Positions 1 through 8,044 of a stretch of 64,000 bases of DNA are shown here, piece by piece. The position numbers were made by a program, and so were the translations under genes. The stretch's first letter is position 1. Each line of letters starts with the position of its first letter. The stretch comes from Streptomyces roseifaciens (GTDB lineage Bacteria; Actinomycetota; Actinomycetes; Streptomycetales; Streptomycetaceae). The notes below the pieces were generated by a model. That model ran no database searches. It saw nothing but the letters and a program-made list of their open reading frames with translations, and had not been told where the DNA came from. Where the stretch lies: the NCBI RefSeq assembly GCF_001445655.1, contig NZ_LNBE01000008.1, positions 62,001 through 126,000 on the forward strand. Direction: 5' to 3'.

Positions 1-706
1 GCTCGATGTCGACCGGGGCGCCGATCTGCTGGCCGGGCAGGAGCGTGTGCCCGTCGTGACGGAGGGGGCGCCGGTACGCGTCGGGGTGGAACAAGAGCCC
101 GTTGCCGCTGCGGACCGGGCCGACGGCCATCCAGAGGTTGACGGAGTTGACGGCGGTGTTGAACCAGGAGTCGACGTGGGCGTCGCGCGGGGTCAGGAAG
201 CCTTCGAGTCCGGCCAGTTCGTCTCCCCCCGCCCCGGCCCCGACCGAGCGCTGCGGCGGCATGATGCGGATCCCGAGGTGCCCGCTGAGGTAGAGCCGGG
301 CTCCTTGCGGTTCCAGGGCCCTGGCCACGTCGTGCAGGACGGTGCGGGAGAAGGGCCGCAGCCGGGTCTCCAGGTCGGTGCGGACGGCCTCGATCTGCGC
401 GGTGTCCGCGTGGCGGTGCGCGTTTTCCAGCGCCGCGGAGACCCGGGACGCACCGGCCGCCGGCAGGGCGGCGGCCACGGCGCGGGCGGCCTCCCGCCGG
501 ATCGTCCCCAGCGCGCCGATGTGGCGCAGTCCGCCCTTGACGACCACGAGGGCGCCGTCGAGGACGTGCCGCAGGGAGACGGGGATGCCGTACGGGCCGG
601 GTTCGACGGTGTGCAGGGCGGCGGGCCCGGCCGCGGGCCGGGGGGCCGCACCGGGGACCGGCCCGGGGGCCGCCCCGGCGTCCGGCCCGGCCTCCGGCCC
701 CGTCAC
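1..706 (-). CDS. PhyH-like Fe(II)/2-oxoglutarate oxygenase, partial (C-terminus off left edge)
   Basis: The frame is open to the left edge, so about 235 N-terminal residues are visible and no stop is seen. An H-x-D pair at residues 177-179 (AHVDSWF) followed by an N-x-W strand and a G-N-G turn (RSGNGLLFHPDAY) resembles the iron-binding core of phytanoyl-CoA-dioxygenase-like enzymes; the distal His and Arg would lie outside the window. The GTG start overlaps the TGA of the upstream epimerase gene by 4 bases (GTGA), implying translational coupling, and the frame follows the normal high-GC3 pattern. The first ~30 residues are Pro/Gly/Ala-rich, so a slightly later start is possible. Substrate unknown; the sugar-nucleotide and glycosyltransferase neighbours suggest natural-product or surface-glycan tailoring (inference). 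Confidence 0.55.
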   Translation of the reverse strand, partial: MTGPEAGPDAGAAPGPVPGAAPRPAAGPAALHTVEPGPYGIPVSLRHVLDGALVVVKGGLRHIGALGTIRREAARAVAAALPAAGASRVSAALENAHRHADTAQIEAVRTDLETRLRPFSRTVLHDVARALEPQGARLYLSGHLGIRIMPPQRSVGAGAGGDELAGLEGFLTPRDAHVDSWFNTAVNSVNLWMAVGPVRSGNGLLFHPDAYRRPLRHDGHTLLPGQQIGAPVDIE

Positions 707-1644
707 GACGCCCCGTCCCGGCGCTCCCGGCCGCCGGCCATGGCCGCGATCCCGTCGTGCAGTGCCGTCCGCGGGCGGAAGCCGAAGGCGCGGGCGGCGA
801 CGGTGATGTCGGCTCCGGTGTGCCGGGCGTCGCCCGGCCCGGGTGGCCGCGGGACCACGGCGACGGGCCCGGCGACGCTTTCCACGGCGGCGATGGCCTG
901 TTTCATGGACACCGGCGAGCCGCCGCCGATGTTGGCCACGCCGGTGAAGCCGGACAGGGCCGCGTCCCGCATGCCGGTGACGACGTCCCGGACGTAGGTG
1001 AAGTCGCGGGTCTGCTCGCCGTCGCCGTAGAGCGGGAACGGCGGGCCGCCCCGCGCCGCGGCCAGGAGCCGGGCGAAGGCCATGTCCGGCCGCTGCCGGG
1101 GCCCGTAGACGGTGAAGAGCCGCAGGGCGACGGCGGGCACCCCGTAGGCCGTGCGGTACAGCTCGCACAGGTGCTCGGCCGCGAGCTTGGTCACCCCGTA
1201 GGGCGAGACGGGCCGGGGGCAGGCGGTCTCGGCGGTCGGGAAGGCGCGGGCGTCGCCGTAGACGGAGGAGCTGGACGCGTAGACGAACTTGGCCAGCGGG
1301 CGCTCCCGGACGGCTTCCAGCAGCACCTGGGTGGCCAGGACGTTCCGGTCGGCGTAGAGGGCGAACTCGCGTCCCCACGACGGCCGGATGCCGGGCTGGG
1401 CGGCGAGGTGGTAGACGACGTCCGCGCCGTCGAGCACCGGGTCGAGCGCGGCGTCCAGCAGGTCGGCGCGGTGGAAGGTGAAGGCCGGGCAGCTCATCGG
1501 GCCGCGCAGGTTGCGCTCTTTGAGGGCCGGGTCGTAGGAGTCGGTGAGCGCGTCGATGCCGGCGACGCTGTCGCCGGCGGCCAGGAGGTGCGCGCAGAGG
1601 TGGGAGCCTATGAAGCCGGCCGCGCCGGTGACGACGGCGCGCAC
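703..1644 (-). CDS. NAD-dependent epimerase/dehydratase (extended SDR)
   Basis: 313-residue extended short-chain dehydrogenase/reductase acting on nucleotide sugars. The N-terminus carries the Rossmann glycine motif VTGAAGFIGSH, then the Ser-rich strand SSSSVYGD, the catalytic Tyr-x3-Lys (YGVTK) and a substrate-binding segment RLFTVYGPRQRPDMA, all typical of UDP-glucose 4-epimerase/UDP-glucuronate epimerase relatives. Length matches the family. The GTG start is chosen because it overlaps the TAG stop of the glycosyltransferase gene by one base (TAGTG) and because VRAVVTG is the usual beginning of the fold. It is the middle gene of a three-gene operon and probably supplies an activated sugar for the adjacent glycosyltransferase (inference); the exact sugar cannot be told. 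Confidence 0.9.
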   Translation of the reverse strand: MRAVVTGAAGFIGSHLCAHLLAAGDSVAGIDALTDSYDPALKERNLRGPMSCPAFTFHRADLLDAALDPVLDGADVVYHLAAQPGIRPSWGREFALYADRNVLATQVLLEAVRERPLAKFVYASSSSVYGDARAFPTAETACPRPVSPYGVTKLAAEHLCELYRTAYGVPAVALRLFTVYGPRQRPDMAFARLLAAARGGPPFPLYGDGEQTRDFTYVRDVVTGMRDAALSGFTGVANIGGGSPVSMKQAIAAVESVAGPVAVVPRPPGPGDARHTGADITVAARAFGFRPRTALHDGIAAMAGGRERRDGAS

Positions 1645-2831
1645 TAGGGCCGCCCTTCCCCGGGCAGGTCCGCCGGTTCCCCGGGGCCCTGTGGCGCCGC
1701 CCTGCCCCCGGGCGGCAGGACGCGGTCGGCGCGCGCCCGCCACGTGTGACGCTCCAGCAGCTGCCGCCGGGCCGCCTCCCCGAGGGCCCGGCGCCGGGCC
1801 GGGTCGCCGGCCAGGGCCATGACGGCGTCCGCCCACGCCGCGACGTCGCCGGGCGGGCACATCAGGCAGGTGCGCCCGTGGGCCATGACCTCCCGGAGGA
1901 CCGGCAGGTCGGAGACGACGATCGCCTTGCCGTACGCCATGTACTCGAAGAGCTTCATCGGGGAGACCCAGCGGGCGATGTCCCCGATGCCCCCGGCGCA
2001 GGCCACGCGCTGCTGGTACGGGGCGAGGACGATGTCGAAGGCCCGGTGGTACGGGGGCAGGGCGGCGGGCGGCAGGTGGCCGTGGAAGTGGACGTTGGTG
2101 CGGGTGTTGCGGCCCCGCCAGTGGGCCAGGTCCTGCTCGGTGCCGCCGACCAGGTGGAAGTCGACGTCGGGCAGACGGCCGGCGAGGGCCAGGATGACGT
2201 CGGTGCCGCGGCCGGGGTAGAGGTGGCCGACGTAGCCGGCCTTCACGGCCCCCGGCCTGCCGGGGAGTTCCGCCACGGGCCCGCCCGCGGGGACCGGGTC
2301 GGCGCAGTCGTGGGCGGTGACGAGGTCGGTGCCCGGCCGGGCGCCCAGCCGGGCGCCGAGGCGGGGGAAGGCGGCGCGGTAGTCGTCGGCGAGCGCCTGG
2401 GAGACGAAGACGACGCGGGCGAGGCCGGGGCTGCGGAAGAGCAGCCGTTCGGCCGCGCGGACGGCCTTGCTGTGCCACAGGAGGTGGGTCTCGTAGACGA
2501 GCGGCGCGAGCCCGGAGGCGGCGACGAGGCCGTGCAGGTCGCGCCCGTAGAGCAGGTCGGGGACGCCGTGGCGCAGGATCTCGGCGCGCAGGCGGCGGGC
2601 GCGGAGCCAGACGCCGATCCCCGGTACCGAGGGCAGGGGGAGCGTGCGAATGGGGAAGCGGTTGCGGGTGCCGTAGTAGGCGTGGACGTCCTCCGCGGGG
2701 GCCGTGCCGGGCAGGGCGTACAGCTCGGTGTCGTGCCCGGCGTCGGTGAACGCGTCGCACATCCGCATCACGTGCACTCCGTTGGCATAGACGGAGGGAA
2801 TGCTTCCAGAGTGCAGGTAGGCGATCCGCAT
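1644..2831 (-). CDS. glycosyltransferase family 4 protein
   Basis: 395-residue GT-B glycosyltransferase. The N-terminal domain opens MRIAYLHSGSIPSVYANG, the usual GT4 opening with a glycine-rich acceptor-site loop; the C-terminal domain contains the KAGYVGHLYPGRGTD phosphate-loop region and the donor-binding segment around SPMKLFEYMAYGKAIV, whose E-x7-E-like pattern is the GT4 signature. The start at ATG 2831 is preceded by CCGGAGG eight bases upstream, and a longer in-frame extension upstream lacks a ribosome site. First gene of an operon running leftwards with the epimerase and the oxygenase. Acceptor unknown: capsular sugar, antibiotic aglycone or lipid are all possible. Confidence 0.85.
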   Translation of the reverse strand: MRIAYLHSGSIPSVYANGVHVMRMCDAFTDAGHDTELYALPGTAPAEDVHAYYGTRNRFPIRTLPLPSVPGIGVWLRARRLRAEILRHGVPDLLYGRDLHGLVAASGLAPLVYETHLLWHSKAVRAAERLLFRSPGLARVVFVSQALADDYRAAFPRLGARLGARPGTDLVTAHDCADPVPAGGPVAELPGRPGAVKAGYVGHLYPGRGTDVILALAGRLPDVDFHLVGGTEQDLAHWRGRNTRTNVHFHGHLPPAALPPYHRAFDIVLAPYQQRVACAGGIGDIARWVSPMKLFEYMAYGKAIVVSDLPVLREVMAHGRTCLMCPPGDVAAWADAVMALAGDPARRRALGEAARRQLLERHTWRARADRVLPPGGRAAPQGPGEPADLPGEGRP

Positions 2832-3094
2832 GACTGGGCGACCTCCGGAGCGGGCTTGGCGGCTGCCGGCGCGAACCACCGGCCTCTCATTGCGCTCCGG
2901 GGCGCGCCGCTGCGGAAGACCGCGAACGAGCCAGCCTCGTCATCGAGCCAGGCGAGCCGGGCGAGCCACGCGAGCCCGGCGTGCCGGGTACGCCGGGCGC
3001 CCGGGCCCGCGTGCGGGCGGGCCGGGGCGCCGGCGCGGCACGGACACCGCCTGAGCCAGCAGATCGCTCGCTGCAGGGCCGGCCGCCCCCGGGG

Positions 3095-3508
3095 TCACTC
3101 GCCCCGGAAGAGCTCCAGCAGGTCCTGCCGGCCGAACACGCCCGCGGCCTCGATGGCCGAGGGAGCCCCGGCGGCCGGGTCGGCGCCGTGCGCCAGCAGC
3201 GTGCGGACGACCTCGTCCTCGCCCTTGAAGACCGCGCCCGCGAGGGGCGTCTGGCCGCGGTCGTTGGCCCGGTTCGGGTCCGCACCGCGCTGCAGGAGGG
3301 CGGTGACGGCGTCGAGGTGGCCGTGGTAGGCGGCCAGCATGACCAGGGAGTCGCCACGGTCGTTGGTGAGGTTGGCCGGCACGCCCGCGTCCACGTAGGC
3401 GGCGAGGGTGTCGGTGTCGCCGTGGCGCGCCAGGTCGAAGACCTTGGCCGCGAGCTGGAGCACCTCGGGGTCGTGGGCGGGCTCGGTCTCGGGGGTCTGC
3501 TCGGTCAT
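3095..3508 (-). CDS. small ankyrin-repeat protein
   Basis: 137 residues made almost entirely of ankyrin repeats. Three to four repeats are visible with the typical G-x-TPLxxA and HGADPN consensus (GHLDAVTALLQRGADPNRAND, GQTPLAGAVFKGEDEVV, LLAHGADPA). Ankyrin proteins of this size mediate protein-protein contacts and have no enzymatic motifs; the partner is unknown. ATG 3508 is chosen because CGGAGGACC lies ten bases upstream; the longer in-frame extension has no ribosome site and a non-ankyrin composition. Acidic N-terminus, no signal peptide, so cytoplasmic. It stands alone, with the 263-base gap 2832-3094 separating it from the glycosyltransferase operon. Confidence 0.8.
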   Translation of the reverse strand: MTEQTPETEPAHDPEVLQLAAKVFDLARHGDTDTLAAYVDAGVPANLTNDRGDSLVMLAAYHGHLDAVTALLQRGADPNRANDRGQTPLAGAVFKGEDEVVRTLLAHGADPAAGAPSAIEAAGVFGRQDLLELFRGE

Positions 3509-3826
3509 GGTCTGCGGTCCTCCGGTTGGGCGCCTGGACAGCACGCGATGTCGGTGTACTTCCCACCCTATGTACGGTCGCGGCGCGGTGTCCGGCAGGC
3601 ACGGACGCGCCCGTTCGGGTGAATTGGGAATCCCTCGCGCAGGAGTCGGCGCCGGTGGCCGGTTTCGCTCCCCGAGATGCCGCCCGGAGCCGCGGTCAGG
3701 CGGTTTGCCCCTCTTTGTCCATCCGTGGACGAAGATCCGCTCCTTGCCGATCAAGCCTTCCGGACGGTGATCGAACTGCGCTGTCCTTTTGTCGCATTAA
3801 TACTTTCTGTGAGTCTTGAGGAGCTC

Positions 3827-4054
3827 ATGGTGAACCCCTCGACCACTCAGGAGAACGTCATGATTCTGTCCATCTCCGGCGTCGTGCTGTTCGGCATCAT
3901 CGTCTTCCTGTTCTTCCGCAAGGACAGCCTGAAGGCCAGCCACGCCATCGTCTGCGCCCTCTTCGGCTTCTACCTCTCCAGCACCGCCATCGCCCCCAGC
4001 ATCAGAGCGGGCAGCGCGAGCCTCGCCGGGCTCCTGGGCGGCCTCAAGTTCTGA
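3827..4054 (+). CDS. small membrane protein, conserved next to FtsK-like gene
   Basis: 75-residue protein with one clear transmembrane helix (ILSISGVVLFGIIVFLFF), a short charged loop (RKDSLKAS) and a second hydrophobic stretch ending in a Gly-rich tail (SLAGLLGGLKF). The ATG at 3827 has GAGGAG six bases upstream; a second in-frame ATG at 3860 also has AGGAG and would give a 64-residue form, so the start is uncertain. It lies 121 bases upstream of the FtsK/SpoIIIE-like gene on the same strand, and the pair is probably an operon. Function unknown; the layout recalls the small membrane partners of Tra/Spd proteins of Streptomyces elements (inference). Confidence 0.7.
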   Translation: MVNPSTTQENVMILSISGVVLFGIIVFLFFRKDSLKASHAIVCALFGFYLSSTAIAPSIRAGSASLAGLLGGLKF

Positions 4055-4175
4055 CCGCCCCCCACGAGCACGGCCGCCGGGCACCGGGCGCGACCGCCGC
4101 GCCCGTTCCGCGCCCGTTCCGCGCCCGTACGCGGCCGTTCCGCCCCCGCCGCCCCGTCCGCAGGAGGAGACCGAC

Positions 4176-5822
4176 GTGGACCCACGACAGCTCCCCCGCA
4201 GCCTGACCGGCAGCCGGCGGATCGCCCGCGGCCAGGACCTCGCGCGCACGGCGGCCGACAGCGCGGCCGACATATTCCACCCGCTGATCGTCATCGCGCG
4301 CGGACTGCGCGCCCTGGCGGCCGGCGCGTGGCGCAAGTGGGCGCAGACACCGGGCGACCGGCGCGGGCCCACCCTGCTGCTGGTGGGGTCCTGCATCGCC
4401 ATCGTGGCGCTCGTGCCGTACGGGCCCGCGCTCGCCGGCATCGCCCTGATGACGCTGGCGGCCTGGGCCGGGCGCGACCGCGGCTCCGCGCACGAGACCG
4501 TGGCCCGCGAAGGCGAGGGCGAACGGCTCCAGGCGCTGTACGAGGCCCTGGTGCCCTACCTCTCCGTCCCGGAGGACCCGGCACCGCTCTACGCGTACGA
4601 CGGCGACCGCGAGGAGGCGTTCGCGTCCCACGCCTTCGACCACGGCGGCCGGCTGGTCTCCCTGGAGCTGCGCTACCCGGCCTACTTCACCGACGGCGAA
4701 CCGGAATCCCGGGCCAGGATCGAGCAGTTGCTGCAGATGAAGGCCGGCCGCGGGCGGGAGTACCGCTTCGACTGGGACGAGGAGGCCAACCGCCTCCACC
4801 TGTACGTCCTGCCGCCGCTGCCGGCCGACATCTTCGCCCAGCGGTTCGTGACCGCGCCCGGCGAGAGCGTCCTGGGCTTCACCGACCCCGGCGCCGTGCA
4901 CCGCACCCTGCCCGTCCTCCTCGACGGCGCGGACCGCAGCGACGAGCCGCCGGTGCTGTGGCGCACCGGCCAGCGCTCCACCGAGCCGCACCTGCTGGTC
5001 CTCGGCCGGCCCGCCGCCGGCACCAGCACGCTGCTGCGCTCGCTCGCGCTGCAGGCCCTGCAGGAAGGCGACGTCGTGGCCGTCGACGGCAGCGGATCCG
5101 GCGAATTCGCCTTCCTCCGCGGGCGGGACGGCGTCCTGGCCGTCGAATCCTCGCCCGCCGGCGCCCTCGCCGCCCTGGAGTGGGCCACCCACGAGACCGA
5201 ACGGCGCCTCCTCACGGCCAACCACGCCCGCCGGCAGGGCCACCAGACCCCCGAGGACGTCCGCCGCCCCCTGTGGATCCTCGTCGACCGGCCCACCGCG
5301 CTCAGCCACCTCGCCGCGGGCGAGGGGCGGACCGATCCCCAGGAGCTGCTGCAGGTGCCGCTGCGGCACGGGCGGATCGCCAACGTCACCGTCGTGGTGG
5401 GCGATCACCTGGACGACGCGGCGAACACGTCCCTGCTCTCCGAGCCGGTGCTCACGCACACGCGCGCCCGCGTGGTCCTCGGCGCCGTCACCGCCGACCA
5501 GGTGCGCTCCGTACTCGGCGCCCCGCCCCAGAGCACGCCCCCGCCGGAGGCCCCGGCCGGACGCGGCTACGCCCGCCTCGGCTCGGGCCCGGTCCACCGG
5601 ATGCAGGTCCCGTCGACGCCCGACCCGTACGACGAGGACACGTCCGAACGTGAACGACAGGCGATCCTGGCGCTGCTGCCGGGCTTGTCCGGCGCAGCCC
5701 CCACGCACGACCCCGGGCCGGCCACGGAAGCCGAACACGCCGAGGAAAACTACGCCCACGACGGCCACCCCGGCACCCACCCCGGAGGCGAACCCGGCCC
5801 CTTCTCGGTCCAACCCACGTAG
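4176..5822 (+). CDS. FtsK/SpoIIIE (TraB)-like membrane protein with degenerate P-loop
   Basis: 548 residues. Two adjacent transmembrane helices occupy about residues 68-102, followed by a soluble domain. The region at 276-287 (LGRPAAGTSTLL) sits where the Walker A motif of FtsK/SpoIIIE/TraB pumps belongs, but the invariant GKS/GKT lysine is missing (GTST). A Walker-B-like strand (RPLWILVDRP) also lacks the acidic pair. The fold therefore looks like an FtsK-type ATPase that has probably lost ATP hydrolysis. GTG 4176 follows AGGAGGAG at suitable distance. The C-terminal ~70 residues are acidic and Pro/Glu-rich. Likely role is structural or regulatory at the membrane rather than DNA pumping (inference). 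Confidence 0.7.
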   Translation: MDPRQLPRSLTGSRRIARGQDLARTAADSAADIFHPLIVIARGLRALAAGAWRKWAQTPGDRRGPTLLLVGSCIAIVALVPYGPALAGIALMTLAAWAGRDRGSAHETVAREGEGERLQALYEALVPYLSVPEDPAPLYAYDGDREEAFASHAFDHGGRLVSLELRYPAYFTDGEPESRARIEQLLQMKAGRGREYRFDWDEEANRLHLYVLPPLPADIFAQRFVTAPGESVLGFTDPGAVHRTLPVLLDGADRSDEPPVLWRTGQRSTEPHLLVLGRPAAGTSTLLRSLALQALQEGDVVAVDGSGSGEFAFLRGRDGVLAVESSPAGALAALEWATHETERRLLTANHARRQGHQTPEDVRRPLWILVDRPTALSHLAAGEGRTDPQELLQVPLRHGRIANVTVVVGDHLDDAANTSLLSEPVLTHTRARVVLGAVTADQVRSVLGAPPQSTPPPEAPAGRGYARLGSGPVHRMQVPSTPDPYDEDTSERERQAILALLPGLSGAAPTHDPGPATEAEHAEENYAHDGHPGTHPGGEPGPFSVQPT

Positions 5823-6081
5823 CCCGATCCGCCACCCGCTCCCGCAACGGCGACACTCAGGCCGGCTCGGCACCGCCGATCACCTTGTCGCCGGTAACTC
5901 GCCGTCGCGGCGGAAGAAGCCGCCGAACCCGGCGAAGGGCAACGGTGAACCCCGCCGCAACGACACAGCCCGGCGGGCGCCTCACACACCTCAGACCGGC
6001 TCGGCACCACCCGACATCCTGTCCCCGGCAACTCGCCGTCGCGGCGGCGGAAGGCCGCCGACCCGCACGCTGCTCGCCATC

Positions 6082-6113
6082 CGGGATCACAGGTGTCGGC
6101 ACCTGTGATCCCG
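6082..6113. terminator. perfect 14-bp inverted repeat, probable terminator
   Basis: CGGGATCACAGGTG, loop TCGG, CACCTGTGATCCCG: a perfect 14-base-pair stem with a UNCG-like tetraloop, between convergent genes. No T-run follows, as is common in Streptomyces. A regulator operator is the alternative, because it is also a clean dyad. Confidence 0.6.
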
Positions 6114-6210
6114 CCGCGGCGGCGCTCAGCCCCTACGGCGCAGCCCGGCGGTGCCCTGCGCACCCCGGGCCCGGTCGCCACCGCCGGGGGCGGGCCGGCA
6201 GACGGCCGCC

Positions 6211-6236
6211 CCCGGGCAAGCCCGGGCTTGCCCGGG
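6211..6236. terminator. 26-base perfect palindrome
   Basis: CCCGGGCAAGCCC followed directly by its reverse complement, 26 bases in all. Placed 131 bases before the 3' end of the convergent MocR gene, it may end transcription from either side, though the absence of a loop at the centre means at least 3-4 bases must open. Confidence 0.4.
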
Positions 6237-6366
6237 CAGGCCCCCGCACGCCTCAGGTTGGCGCGGCACCGCCGGGCACGTTGGTGCCGGTTGCCCGCCG
6301 CCGTGGCGGATGACGCTGCCGGCCCGGGCGAGGTCAGGCGTGACCGGGCGGGCCCCCGGCCCCCCG

Positions 6367-7890
6367 TCACGCCACGTACGTCCGCGGCGCCTCGACCGCC
6401 GCCGTCGCGCCGCTCGCCACCAGGCGGGCGGCCTCGGCCAGGCGGGACGCCGCTTCTTCCGCGACGGCGCCGGTGACGGTGAACGGGAGGCGGACGTAGC
6501 CCTCGAAGGCGCCGTCGACGCCGAAGCGGGGGCCCGACGGCACGCGTACTCCGAGCCGTTCGCCCGCCTCGGCGATCCGGGAGCCGGAGAGGCCGCCGGT
6601 GCGCACCCACAGCGTGAGGCCGCCGCGCGGGACGGCGAACTCCCATTCGGGCAGGTGGCGCCGGACCGCCGCGACGAGGGCGTCGCGGCTCTCGCGCGTC
6701 GTGGTCCGCCGGATGGCGACGGCGGCGTCCCAGCCCTCGGTGGTCAGCAGCCAGGTGACGGCGAGCTGTTCGAGGACGGGCGTGCCGAGGTCGGCGTAGG
6801 CGCGGGCGGCGACCAGGCTGCGGATCACTTCGGGCGCGGCCCGCACCCAGCCGATGCGCAGGCCGGCCCAGAAGGACTTGCTGGCGGAGCCGACGGTGAT
6901 GACGGCGTTGCCGGCGGGGTCGAAGGCGCAGACGGGACGCGGCAGTTCCAGGCCGGGTTCCAGGCAGAGGTCGGCCATGGTCTCGTCGGCGACGAGCAGG
7001 GTGCCGGCGGCGCGCGCCGCCTCGACGAGCTGCCGGCGCTGTTCCTCGGTGGCGAGGGCGCCGGTGGGGTTGTGGAAGTCGCCGATGACGTAGGCCATGC
7101 GGGGGGCGGCGTCGCGCAGCACCTGGCGCCAGGCCGGCAGGTCCCAGCCGCCGAGCCCGTCGGCCATGGCGACGGGCACCAGGCGGGCGCCGGCCTCGCG
7201 CATGAGCTGGAGGACGTTGGCGTACGAGGGCGAGTCGACGGCGACGCGCTCGCCGCGGCCGGCGAAGAGCCGGCAGATGGCGGCGACGGCTCCCATGGCC
7301 CCCGTGGTGATCATGATCTGCTCGGGCATGGTGGGCACGCCGCGGGCGGTGTAGCGGTCGGCGACGGCCTGGCGCAGGGCGGGCAGGCCGGCGGGGTAGT
7401 CGCCGTGGGTGGCCGCGTAGGGCGGGAGCTCCTCCAGCGCGCCCTGGAAGGCGCGGCCGAGCCAGGGCTCGACGGCGGGCAGGGCGGCGCAGCCGAGGTC
7501 GATGACGGAGCCGGCGGCCTCCGGGGGCAGGGGGTCCAGGGCGCGGGTGGGCAGCGGGTTGCCGGCGGGCACCGCGGTCCAGCTGCCGGCGCCGCGCCGG
7601 GACTCGAGGAAGCCCTCGCTGCGCAGGGCTTCGTAGGCCGCGGCGACGGTGGTGCGGCTGACGGAGAGGGCGGCGGCGAGCTCGCGCTCGGCGGGCAGCC
7701 GGGCGGCGACGGGGACGCGGCCTTCGAGGACGAGCAGGCGGATGCCGTCCGCGAGCGAGCGGTAGGCGGGGGCGCGGCGTCCGCCGAGCGGCGTGACGGT
7801 GCCGCGGCCGCCCTGTGCCTCGCGGTCGCGCTGCGAGCCGAGGAGGCGGGCGAGCTTCTGCGCCCCCACCGAGGAGGTCCAATGACTCAT
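6367..7890 (-). CDS. MocR-family regulator (GntR HTH fused to aminotransferase fold)
   Basis: 507 residues. An N-terminal winged-helix domain of the GntR type (RLPAERELAAALSVSRTTVAAAYEALRSEGFLESR, about residues 60-100) is joined to a class I/II aminotransferase-like domain; SASKSFWAGLRIGW contains the expected PLP-binding lysine (K338), with the N-P-T-G turn (FHNPTGALA) and the Y-P-T-G-like entry region upstream. MocR proteins sense PLP or an amino-donor and act as transcription regulators. ATG 7890 is preceded by GGAAGGTGG. The gene is divergent from a YczE-type membrane protein, the classic partnership for MocR regulators, so it probably controls that gene and itself from the 154-base spacer. 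Confidence 0.9.
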   Translation of the reverse strand: MSHWTSSVGAQKLARLLGSQRDREAQGGRGTVTPLGGRRAPAYRSLADGIRLLVLEGRVPVAARLPAERELAAALSVSRTTVAAAYEALRSEGFLESRRGAGSWTAVPAGNPLPTRALDPLPPEAAGSVIDLGCAALPAVEPWLGRAFQGALEELPPYAATHGDYPAGLPALRQAVADRYTARGVPTMPEQIMITTGAMGAVAAICRLFAGRGERVAVDSPSYANVLQLMREAGARLVPVAMADGLGGWDLPAWRQVLRDAAPRMAYVIGDFHNPTGALATEEQRRQLVEAARAAGTLLVADETMADLCLEPGLELPRPVCAFDPAGNAVITVGSASKSFWAGLRIGWVRAAPEVIRSLVAARAYADLGTPVLEQLAVTWLLTTEGWDAAVAIRRTTTRESRDALVAAVRRHLPEWEFAVPRGGLTLWVRTGGLSGSRIAEAGERLGVRVPSGPRFGVDGAFEGYVRLPFTVTGAVAEEAASRLAEAARLVASGATAAVEAPRTYVA

Positions 7891-7963
7891 ATGAATCGGT
7901 CCACCTTCCGAGGATTGGCCATGGATCTTGCGTCCACCTGTTCTCCAGACTGTCATGCGGCAG

Positions 7964-7987
7964 GCCACTTGCACCACTGCAGGTGGC
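7964..7987. promoter_or_regulatory. imperfect dyad in MocR/YczE divergent spacer, candidate operator
   Basis: GCCACTTGCA-CCAC-TGCAGGTGGC forms an inverted repeat with one mismatch in the spacer between the divergent MocR and YczE genes. MocR proteins bind dyads or direct repeats in exactly this position, so it is a reasonable operator candidate. No promoter elements could be assigned with confidence. Confidence 0.4.
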
Positions 7988-8044
7988 CGCCGCTTGTACC
8001 GTCCACGCCGCCTTGGGGCGCGTGCCGAGTGTCAGGAGAAACCG

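Larger units (their letters stand above)
5857..6322. repeat. three imperfect ~70-base direct repeats
   Basis: Units at 5857-5927, 5990-6061 and 6252-6322. The first two share long blocks (CCGGCTCGGCACC, then AACTCGCCGTCGCGGCGG, then AAG-CCGCCGA); the third is more diverged (GGCGCGGCACCGCC, then GCCCGCCGCCGTGGCGG). Spacing is uneven (133 and 262 bases), and the second gap contains the 14-base-pair hairpin. Function unknown. Confidence 0.6.
5823..6366. other. intergenic block between convergent genes, with repeats and hairpins
   Basis: 544 bases without a convincing gene, between the FtsK-like gene (plus) and the MocR gene (minus). It holds three imperfect copies of a ~70-base unit (5857-5927, 5990-6061, 6252-6322) sharing CTCAG, GGCTCGGCACC and ACTCGCCGTCGCGGCGG cores, and two strong palindromes listed separately. 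Transcription terminators are expected here because the flanking genes converge. Confidence 0.6.
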
